Origin: Cyanobacteria bacterium UBA9971
Lineage (GTDB): Bacteria; Cyanobacteriota; Vampirovibrionia; Gastranaerophilales; UBA9971
DNA: 11,875 nt
Direction of reading: 5' to 3'
Assembly (NCBI GenBank): GCA_003499955.1
Contig: DNRP01000039.1
Span: forward strand, 1-11,875
The notes under the pieces are model-generated. The model saw only the letters and a list, made by a program, of their open reading frames with translations, was not told the DNA's origin and did no database searches. The translations under genes and the position numbers were made by a program. Below, piece by piece: positions 6,923-11,875 of this stretch. Numbering within the stretch: position 1 is the stretch's first letter; the number at the start of each line of letters is the position of its first letter.

Positions 6923-7798
6923 ATGAAAAATATTATAATCTACAATCCGGAAGGAAAATCAAAACTTGAATCGTTGCTTTTAAAGGGAGCTGATTATTCC
7001 GTAATTGCCAAAAAAATCGAAGAAATTAAGTTGGCAGAATCATTAAATCCCGATATGATCATTCTTGAAGGCAAGCCCGAAGTAATTGAAGACGTTCTTG
7101 TCAGAAACAAAGTCTCTGCTCCTTTACTGATAGTCAGCGATAAAATCCTTGATATCAGGGTTAGAGCCGATGCTTTTGACTATATAATCCAACCGGTAGA
7201 CAATACCGAGTTGCAGATTCGCGTTAAAAACATGCTTAAAATCAAAGAGTTGAAAGATACTATTAAAACCGTTTCAACAACTGATGAATTAACGGGTTTA
7301 TATAACAGAAGTTGTCTCCATCAAAGGCTTGAGGAAGAATTATCAAGGGCAAAACGTTATAATCTTCCTTTATCCACTATTTTGTTAGATATTGACTTTT
7401 TTAAAGTTGTAAATGATATCTATGGTTATGCCTGGGGCGATGTGCTTCTTAAGCAGATTACGGAAATTCTTAAACGCAGGGCTAGAAAAGAAGATGTGCT
7501 TACAAGATACGGCGATGAAGAATTTATTATGGTTCTTCCCAACACGACAGAAGAAAATGCCTATATTTTTGCTGAAAGAATCAGAAAAGACATAGAAGAA
7601 ATGGAATTTATTCCTGAAGGAGAAGAAGAAAAACACCCTGTTACAGTCAGCAGCGGTATTTCCAGTTATCCTTTCCTTTCTGCGATTGATGAAACAGCAG
7701 ATACAATCATAAGATATTCTGAGCATGCTCTTTATGCGGCTAAAAAAAGAGGCAAAAATCAGGTTGTACTTTTCTCCCAGATGAATCTGGAAATTTAG
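6923..7798 (+). CDS. Degenerate receiver-GGDEF protein, probably a c-di-GMP sensor
   Basis: A 291-residue cytoplasmic protein. Residues 1-105 have the receiver-domain pattern of alternating strands and helices, but the phospho-acceptor position in PDMIILEG is Glu49, the conserved Lys before Pro is Gln90 and the N-terminal acidic pair is missing, so it is a pseudo-receiver. Residues 118-285 are a GGDEF domain: DELTGLYNR (121-129), metal-binding LDID (155-158), FKVVND (160-165) and YAAKKRGKNQV near the end. The signature reads RYGDEEF (195-201): the second Gly of GG[D/E]EF is Asp. The inhibitory-site motif RxxD (RKED, 188-191) is kept at the normal spacing. Known mutations of that Gly impair synthesis, so binding without synthesis is the likely mode. 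Ribosome site aggcggt at 6910-6916. Three tiny membrane-protein genes follow. Confidence 0.92.
   Translation: MKNIIIYNPEGKSKLESLLLKGADYSVIAKKIEEIKLAESLNPDMIILEGKPEVIEDVLVRNKVSAPLLIVSDKILDIRVRADAFDYIIQPVDNTELQIRVKNMLKIKELKDTIKTVSTTDELTGLYNRSCLHQRLEEELSRAKRYNLPLSTILLDIDFFKVVNDIYGYAWGDVLLKQITEILKRRARKEDVLTRYGDEEFIMVLPNTTEENAYIFAERIRKDIEEMEFIPEGEEEKHPVTVSSGISSYPFLSAIDETADTIIRYSEHALYAAKKRGKNQVVLFSQMNLEI
7770..7797 (+). repeat. Direct repeat, copy 1 (end of the GGDEF gene)
   Basis: 28 bp, starting ttttctcccagatgaatctg, encode the C-terminus SQMNLEI and most of the stop codon. They match 8271-8298 at 26 of 28 positions. The copies are 501 bp apart and enclose three small ORFs. Confidence 0.85.
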
Positions 7799-7841
7799 AA
7801 ATTTTATGACTTAAGATTATTTAAAAACCCATATACAAGTA

Positions 7842-8063
7842 TTGATTACCAATAAAACTATATTTAGTAACATGTTAATAGTTACTTTTGGTGCTTCAAC
7901 AGGTTTATTTATAAAAGCCTTAAATGGAAATGCCAGTATTACGGAAATAGCTTTTGTTGTAATTGGTCTTATATCTAGTGTTATTTTGTTTTCTGTAGTT
8001 GCTGATATAAGTGAAAAAATTACTGAATTATTACTTCAAATAAAAGGGGTGAAGAAAAAATGA
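7842..8063 (+). CDS. 73-aa two-helix membrane protein, function unknown
   Basis: Two hydrophobic segments are predicted (about residues 11-28 and 36-56), separated by a short polar turn (NGNASITE), with a basic C-terminal tail (KGVKKK), so both ends are probably cytoplasmic. The size and layout recall small holin-like or toxin-like membrane proteins, but I see no family signature. The start is TTG at 7842, with no convincing Shine-Dalgarno; ATG at 7872 is a shorter alternative that would begin just at the first helix. It lies 43 bp after the GGDEF stop with no terminator between, and its stop overlaps the next start (ATGA at 8060), so the group is probably one transcript. Confidence 0.6.
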   Translation: MITNKTIFSNMLIVTFGASTGLFIKALNGNASITEIAFVVIGLISSVILFSVVADISEKITELLLQIKGVKKK

Positions 8064-8164
8064 ATCAAATTCTAGGAATTGCTTTAATGATTGTTATATT
8101 TGCTGTCTTTATTTATTTTGTCTTAAAAATTCATAAAATATCATTAAAAGGTATGGATATATAA
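8060..8164 (+). CDS. 34-aa single-helix membrane micropeptide A
   Basis: The product starts MNQILGIALMIVIFAVF and has one membrane helix (residues 4-22) followed by a short basic tail (KIHKISLKGMDI). The ATG overlaps the stop of the 73-aa gene in an ATGA junction, and aaggggtga (8044-8052) is a good ribosome site. It is clearly paralogous to the next gene: both begin MNQ-x-LG-x-ALM and continue with FA in register. The function is unknown; small single-helix peptides can act as toxins or as modulators of larger membrane proteins. Confidence 0.6.
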   Translation: MNQILGIALMIVIFAVFIYFVLKIHKISLKGMDI

Positions 8165-8266
8165 ATGAATCAATATTTAGGATTTGCCTTAATGTTTATA
8201 ATGTTTGCAGCTTTCGCACACTTTCTCTATAGAGAACATAAAATAATGCACAAAATGGATAGATAG
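8165..8266 (+). CDS. 33-aa single-helix membrane micropeptide B
   Basis: The product starts MNQYLGFALMFIMFAAFAHF, with one helix (about 4-21) and a charged tail (YREHKIMHKMDR). Its ATG follows the stop of micropeptide A with no spacing. AAAAGGT at 8146-8152, inside the upstream gene, can serve as ribosome site at a long 12-nt distance. Similarity to A over the first 17 residues indicates a tandem duplication that has diverged, mostly while keeping hydrophobicity. The frame after its stop runs into the duplicated GGDEF tail at 8271. Confidence 0.58.
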   Translation: MNQYLGFALMFIMFAAFAHFLYREHKIMHKMDR

Positions 8267-8270
8267 AAAT

Positions 8271-8298
8271 TTTTCTTCCAGATGAATCTGGAGATTTA
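8271..8298 (+). repeat. Direct repeat, copy 2 (relic GGDEF gene tail)
   Basis: Matches 7770-7797 at 26 of 28 bases. In the equivalent frame it still spells QMNLEI followed by a stop (taa here, tag in copy 1). One of the two differences is a silent Glu codon change. It is therefore either a duplicated target left when the 500-bp cassette arrived, or the last piece of a second copy of the GGDEF gene. Confidence 0.8.
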
Positions 8299-8314
8299 AG
8301 AGAAAAAATATACT

Positions 8315-8350
8315 AAAGAGGTTCTCCGAAGGAGAACCTCTTTTATTTTG
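8315..8350 (+). terminator. Strong intrinsic terminator
   Basis: A perfect 13-bp stem (aaagaggttctcc at 8315-8327 with its complement at 8331-8343, loop gaa) overlaps and is followed by ttttatttt. It closes the GGDEF-small-membrane-protein unit and insulates mutS2. Confidence 0.93.
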
Positions 8351-8419
8351 GCTGTATTATTCATATTGTTTCCAAACTGTGTTAAAAATTAATTAGTTTA
8401 TAAAAGATATTTCAGAAAA

Positions 8420-10792
8420 ATGAACACTATAAAACAAACGATAAAAGCCCTTGAATGGAAAACCATACTTGAAGACCTCTCAAAGCATTCAACTTGTGAA
8501 ATTGGCAAAGAGCGTTGTTTGAATGCAGAGATTTTTTCCGGCATTGAAAAAATTAAGTATGAAATCAAACTTACCACGGAAGGGAAATATTTATTAGATC
8601 GCACAATCTACCCCCCTCTTGGCGGGATAAGAAATATTGCGGAATTTATTGCGATTGCCCGAACAGGGAAAACCTTAAGAAGCGAAGAATTAATTGATAT
8701 AGCAAATACAATGGGAGCTTCGAGGCGATTAAAGTCGTTTTTCGAGAGGTATAAAGAAGAAGTTCCAGAATTATACAAAATTTCAGTTAATTTATATGAA
8801 GATAAATCCCTTGAGGAAGACATTCTTGATATTTTTGACGAGTCGGGAATTATGCTCGACACCGCAAGTCCTGAATTAAAAAGGCTTCGCGTGAGTCTTA
8901 AAGACCAGACTTATAATCTTAAAAACAAGCTTAATTCCCTCATAAATTCTTCTTCGTTTTCAAAATTTCTTCAGGAAAGTGTTTTTACTTTAAGGGATGA
9001 CAGGTATGTTGTTCCGGTAAAAGCCGAGCATAAATCGCATGTTCCGGGAATTGTACACGATATTTCCGCAAGCGGCTCGACAATTTTTATTGAACCCCGC
9101 GCAATAGTTGAACTTAACAACGCTCTTCGGGAAATAGAACTTAAAATTGACGCGGAAGTTAAGCGAATTTTGGCGGAACTATCAGGCAGGGTGAAAGAAA
9201 TTTCGCAGGAGTTGACTTTCACGCTTGAAATTCTTGGCGATATAGATTTTATTTTCGCAAAATCCAAATATAGTATATCTATTCATGCGACAGAGCCGGA
9301 AATTAACAATGAAAAATATATTTCCCTCAAAAGTGTAAGGCACCCCGTTCTTTTGAGGGTGGTTGAAAAAGTTATTCCGAATGATATCGAAATCGGAAAA
9401 AGTTTTAATATGATGATAATTACCGGTCCTAATACAGGCGGAAAAACTGTAGTTCTGAAAACAGTCGGAATTTGTACGCTTATGGCAAAGGCAGGTTTGC
9501 ATATTCCCGCTGTAGAAGCCAGTATTTATCCCTTCAAAAACATTTTTGCGGATATTGGGGATGAACAAAGCATTATCCAGAGCTTATCCACATTTTCAGG
9601 TCATATCAAAAACATCATTAATATTCTTGAAAATACCGACGAAGACACCCTTATTCTGATTGATGAAATAGGGGCAGGCACCGATCCTCTTGAGGGAACG
9701 GCACTGGCTGAATCAATCTTGCAGGATATTTCCAAGAAAGGAGCTAGAGCTATTGTTACTACGCACTTTAGTGAACTTAAAGCCCTTGCTTATACGAAAG
9801 AAAGATTTTATAATGCAAGTGTAGAATTTGATACAGAAAGCCTCGCGCCGACTTACAAGCTTTTAATGGGCATGCCGGGTAAGAGTAACGCCATTTATAT
9901 AGCAGGAAAGTTGGGACTTGATAAAAATATCGCAGAAAAAGCACGGGAAATATATTTAACAAAAAAAGACCCGACAGGACAGGTGCTTGAAGGGCTTCAA
10001 AATACACAGCAAGAGCTTTCCAGAAACGCCCAAAAAGTTGAGGAAACAAAAGATAATCTTGAAATTCTCGAAAAAGATTTCAACGAAAGACTTGAAAATA
10101 TAAAAGACGAGAAGAAAAAGATTATTAGTGTTTACAAGAAAAAATTTGACTCGGAACTGCTGAAAGCAAAGGAAGAAATAAAAGATATTCTCGAAGAAAT
10201 TACGCGTACAAAGAGTGAAAAGGTTTTAAGGCGTTCTCTTTCAAGAATAGGCAATACAGAAGCTGAACTAAGAAAATTCAGTCAGGAAGAAAAAGAACTC
10301 CTTGAGCCTGAATTTCAGCCTATAGATTGGGGAAATATTAAAATCGGCGATACTGTTGTTATAAAACATCTGGATCAAGAAGCAGTACTAACCTCCCTGC
10401 CTGATAAAAACACTAATGTTCAGGTGGAAATCGGTTTGCTTAAAACAACAGTCAAGGCTGAGGAGCTGGTTAAATCTAAATCAGGCAAGTTCGCTAAATT
10501 TAAGCCGATAATTCAAAAACCAAAAGATTTTCATTTAAAAAGACATGAATTAAGTAATACGCTTGATTTGAGAGGATTAAATGCCGAAGATGCTATAGAA
10601 AAAGTTGAATTTTTCCTCGATGAAGCCAGTCTTGCAAATATTTCGCCTGTTTATTTGATTCACGGGCATGGGACAGGGATTTTAAGAAAAGCAGTCAGGG
10701 AATATCTTAAAACTTCGCCGTATGTGAGCAAGTTCAGGGCGGGAGAACAGGCTGAAGGCGGTGATGGGGTTTCCGTCGTGGAGTTGGTTTAA
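8420..10792 (+). CDS. mutS2: Endonuclease MutS2
   Basis: A 790-residue cytoplasmic MutS2, a MutS-like ATPase without the mismatch-recognition domain. In characterised bacteria it suppresses homologous recombination and/or acts on collided ribosomes. Order: N-terminal core and clamp (about 1-320), Walker A GPNTGGKT (336-343), the ST-x-FSGH segment (390-395), Walker B and signature LILIDEIGAGTDP (411-423), switch TTHFSELKALAY (447-458), a charged coiled coil (about 525-605), a KOW/SH3-like segment (about 636-685) and a C-terminal Smr nuclease domain with LDLRG (715-719) and HGHGTG (748-753). All motifs are intact and the length is normal. The ATG has only a weak ribosome site (ttcagaaaa). No clear promoter was found in the 70 bp after the terminator. 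Its end is 12 bp from the convergent HTH gene. Confidence 0.97.
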   Translation: MNTIKQTIKALEWKTILEDLSKHSTCEIGKERCLNAEIFSGIEKIKYEIKLTTEGKYLLDRTIYPPLGGIRNIAEFIAIARTGKTLRSEELIDIANTMGASRRLKSFFERYKEEVPELYKISVNLYEDKSLEEDILDIFDESGIMLDTASPELKRLRVSLKDQTYNLKNKLNSLINSSSFSKFLQESVFTLRDDRYVVPVKAEHKSHVPGIVHDISASGSTIFIEPRAIVELNNALREIELKIDAEVKRILAELSGRVKEISQELTFTLEILGDIDFIFAKSKYSISIHATEPEINNEKYISLKSVRHPVLLRVVEKVIPNDIEIGKSFNMMIITGPNTGGKTVVLKTVGICTLMAKAGLHIPAVEASIYPFKNIFADIGDEQSIIQSLSTFSGHIKNIINILENTDEDTLILIDEIGAGTDPLEGTALAESILQDISKKGARAIVTTHFSELKALAYTKERFYNASVEFDTESLAPTYKLLMGMPGKSNAIYIAGKLGLDKNIAEKAREIYLTKKDPTGQVLEGLQNTQQELSRNAQKVEETKDNLEILEKDFNERLENIKDEKKKIISVYKKKFDSELLKAKEEIKDILEEITRTKSEKVLRRSLSRIGNTEAELRKFSQEEKELLEPEFQPIDWGNIKIGDTVVIKHLDQEAVLTSLPDKNTNVQVEIGLLKTTVKAEELVKSKSGKFAKFKPIIQKPKDFHLKRHELSNTLDLRGLNAEDAIEKVEFFLDEASLANISPVYLIHGHGTGILRKAVREYLKTSPYVSKFRAGEQAEGGDGVSVVELV

Positions 10793-10804
10793 AGAGTTTT
10801 GTTT

Positions 10805-11023
10805 TTAGGAATCTTCAAAATTTTTCAATAATTCAGAAACTTTTATATCAAATCCGGCAGCTATTTTAATTAGCATAGAATATTTGGGATCTATTATTCC
10901 TGTTTCAATACGGCTTAATGTAGATGGTTCTATACTATTTTTATACGCAAAAGAATTAAGAGAAAGATTTTTATTTTCTCTTAATTTTCTTATATAACTA
11001 CCTAATTTTTTAGTCTCTTGCAT
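10805..11023 (-). CDS. Small Xre-type HTH transcriptional regulator
   Basis: A 72-residue single-domain DNA-binding protein starting MQETKKLGSYIRKLRENK. The five-helix Xre/Cro fold is evident: LGSYIRKLRENKNLSL, then NSFAYKNSIEPSTLSRIETG with the recognition helix around STLSRIE, then DPKYSMLIKIAAGFDIKVSELL. The frame stays open to an ATG at 11137, but that would overlap the divergent gene and run across the palindrome, so ATG 11023 is chosen. A TATAAT box on the minus strand (11031-11036) would start transcription about at this ATG, so the mRNA may be leaderless; no ribosome site is present. The start codon lies inside a 14-bp palindrome that matches the larger operator, suggesting autorepression. 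It may control the divergent 53-aa gene. Confidence 0.85.
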   Translation of the reverse strand: MQETKKLGSYIRKLRENKNLSLNSFAYKNSIEPSTLSRIETGIIDPKYSMLIKIAAGFDIKVSELLKNFEDS

Positions 11024-11031
11024 ATATGCAA
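11018..11031. promoter_or_regulatory. Operator-like palindrome over the HTH start codon
   Basis: TTGCATATATGCAA is a perfect 14-bp dyad overlapping the HTH start codon and the edge of its -10 box. It shares the half-site TTGCA, with a 4-bp gap, with 11059-11072. The two dyad centres are 41 bp apart, close to four helical turns. Confidence 0.6.
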
Positions 11032-11046
11032 TTATAATGTTAGAAT

Positions 11047-11084
11047 TAAATTGTGTTATTGCAATTTTGCAATAACACAATTTA
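11047..11084. promoter_or_regulatory. 38-bp perfect palindrome in a divergent promoter region
   Basis: 18-bp arms (11047-11064 and 11067-11084) are exactly complementary around a TT centre; the inner part is TTGCA-ATTT-TGCAA (11059-11072). It covers a plus-strand promoter (TTGCAA at 11059, 18-bp spacer, TATAAA at 11083-11088) and the -35 area of the minus-strand promoter (TATAAT at 11031-11036). It has no T run and lies upstream of both genes, so operator is preferred to terminator. Confidence 0.7.
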
Positions 11085-11108
11085 TAAAATACTGAAAAAG
11101 GGTTTATT

Positions 11109-11270
11109 ATGGCAGAAGAAAAAACCTTAACACTCACTAATTTGCAAAAAGGCTTAATAATAAAACATTTGAATGATATGAATGTTAAATTAATTTTTAT
11201 TACAGAGGAAACAAGTTATTTAACGGCTAATATTAAAGCTGTGAAAATGATTTTGGGTGAAAAAATATAA
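11109..11270 (+). CDS. 53-aa hypothetical protein divergent from the HTH regulator
   Basis: A short soluble protein, MAEEKTLTLTNLQKGLIIKH at the start and AVKMILGEKI at the end, without a signal peptide, membrane helix or any motif I recognise. It is likely to be an alpha-beta mini-domain. The ATG is preceded by aaaaaggg (11095-11102), a good ribosome site at 6 nt, and by a promoter inside the palindrome. These features support a real gene despite the small size. Being divergent from a small HTH gene across shared operators suggests control by that regulator. It ends 17 bp before the convergent kdsC-like gene. An antitoxin-like, regulatory partner or accessory role are all possible; none is shown. 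Confidence 0.62.
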   Translation: MAEEKTLTLTNLQKGLIIKHLNDMNVKLIFITEETSYLTANIKAVKMILGEKI

Positions 11271-11287
11271 AGGTATTTTCCTTTTAA

Positions 11288-11812
11288 TCAAACTAAAGTT
11301 TTGTCTTTAATACCTGAAAGGATAAAATCAGAAATTTCTCTTACAGCGCCTCTGCCGCCTTCTTTTGAAGAAATAAAATGGCAGATTTTCTTCACTTCTT
11401 CCGCGGCATCATTAGGACAAAAAGCAAGCCCGGCTCTCTCAAGAATACAAACATCAGGCATATCATCGCCCACATAAGCAATTTCAGAATAATCCAGATT
11501 GTACTTTCCCATTAAATCTTGTAAAGCAACTAATTTGTTTTTTGCTCCCTGATAAACATGCGTTATACCAAGATCTTTTGCTCTTCTGTCAACTATTGGG
11601 GTTTGTCTGGCTGTAATTATAGCTGTTATAAAACCTTTATGGTTTAACATAACAACGCCATGCCCATCTTTTGCGTTGAAAATCTTTATTTCTTCGCCAC
11701 TTTCGGAATAAATTATTTCTCCATTAGTCAGCACACCGTCAACATCAAAGGCTACCAGCTTTATTTTTGAGATTCTTTCTTCAAGGTTATCTATTTTTTG
11801 GTTTTGAATCAT
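11288..11812 (-). CDS. kdsC: KdsC-like HAD phosphatase (Kdo-8-phosphate phosphatase)
   Basis: A 174-residue HAD-superfamily phosphatase of the capless KdsC/YrbI type. KdsC removes phosphate from Kdo-8-phosphate, the penultimate step in making the inner-core sugar of lipopolysaccharide; the enzyme is cytoplasmic and tetrameric in known cases. Motif I is FDVDGVLTNG (22-31, nucleophile Asp23 and Asp25), motif II ITAR (66-69), the conserved GAKNKLVAL segment (89-97) supplies the Lys, and motif IV is YVGDDMPD (113-120). The C-terminal GGRGAVREI (152-160) is characteristic of the family. Length is typical. Ribosome site aaaagg (11825-11830) lies 12 nt before the ATG. A close relative acting on another sugar phosphate cannot be excluded. 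The remaining 63 bp to the window end hold no gene I can support. Confidence 0.92.
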   Translation of the reverse strand: MIQNQKIDNLEERISKIKLVAFDVDGVLTNGEIIYSESGEEIKIFNAKDGHGVVMLNHKGFITAIITARQTPIVDRRAKDLGITHVYQGAKNKLVALQDLMGKYNLDYSEIAYVGDDMPDVCILERAGLAFCPNDAAEEVKKICHFISSKEGGRGAVREISDFILSGIKDKTLV

Positions 11813-11875
11813 TGTTATTTTTTACCTTTTTAAATAAGTATTTGTTAAATCATTATTTACACCCACCCCCAACCC

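Noticed and set aside
7385..7726. Minus-strand 113-aa ORF inside the GGDEF gene
   Set aside because: Antisense of the conserved GGDEF domain and rich in Phe from A-rich codons; no start signals.
7842..8266. Phage holin or type I toxin-antitoxin system
   Set aside because: No phage genes nearby and no visible antisense RNA promoter; the size alone does not justify the name.
11047..11084. Intrinsic terminator
   Set aside because: No T run on either side, and it lies upstream of both flanking genes, over their promoters.
11024..11137. N-terminal extension of the HTH protein to 110 residues
   Set aside because: It would overlap the divergent 53-aa gene and translate the palindrome; the extra residues do not resemble an Xre protein, which starts naturally at MQETKKLGSYI.

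Overview
The window is AT-rich bacterial chromosome with tightly spaced genes on both strands. KdsC (a step in making the lipopolysaccharide sugar Kdo) points to a Gram-negative envelope. Bacterial LeuRS, MutS2, a UPF0173 metallohydrolase and a membrane-anchored serine hydrolase of the class A beta-lactamase fold occur in many phyla, so the phylum is not fixed by the sequence. A cyanobacteria-related non-photosynthetic lineage (Melainabacteria/Gastranaerophilales-like) is a tentative guess only. There are no rRNA or tRNA genes, CRISPR arrays or transposases.

Layout. 1-2415: 3' part of leuS (+), carrying two in-frame palindromic repeat elements. 2549-4231: a DHH phosphoesterase and a UPF0173 metallo-hydrolase (+), with a hairpin between them. 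4383-6216: on the minus strand, the serine hydrolase gene followed 4 nt later by a PHP-domain gene, preceded by a good promoter near 6246-6273. 6403-6783: a small exported protein with an internal duplication (+). 6923-8350: a degenerate receiver-GGDEF protein, three very small membrane-protein genes and a strong terminator (+). 8420-10792: mutS2 (+). 10805-11270: a small HTH regulator (-) and an uncharacterised 53-residue gene (+), divergent across a 38-bp perfect palindrome. 11288-11812: kdsC-like phosphatase (-).

Best candidates for something undescribed. (1) At 6923-8350 a diguanylate-cyclase-like protein has lost its receiver phospho-acceptor and altered its GGDEF motif but keeps an inhibitory-site RxxD, so it looks like a c-di-GMP sensor rather than a synthase. 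It is followed by a 73-aa two-helix membrane protein and two adjacent paralogous single-helix micropeptides of 34 and 33 aa. A copy of the last codons of the GGDEF gene lies on the far side of these small genes, so they sit between 28-bp direct repeats. (2) At 11018-11084 two dyads of the form TTGCA-N4-TGCAA, centres 41 bp apart, cover the start of the HTH gene and both divergent promoters: a compact self-regulating switch controlling a gene of unknown function. (3) Mobile palindromic elements are translated inside leuS, and a decayed relative seems to be embedded in the PHP gene on the opposite strand, which implies a genome-wide repeat family that tolerates insertion into proteins.
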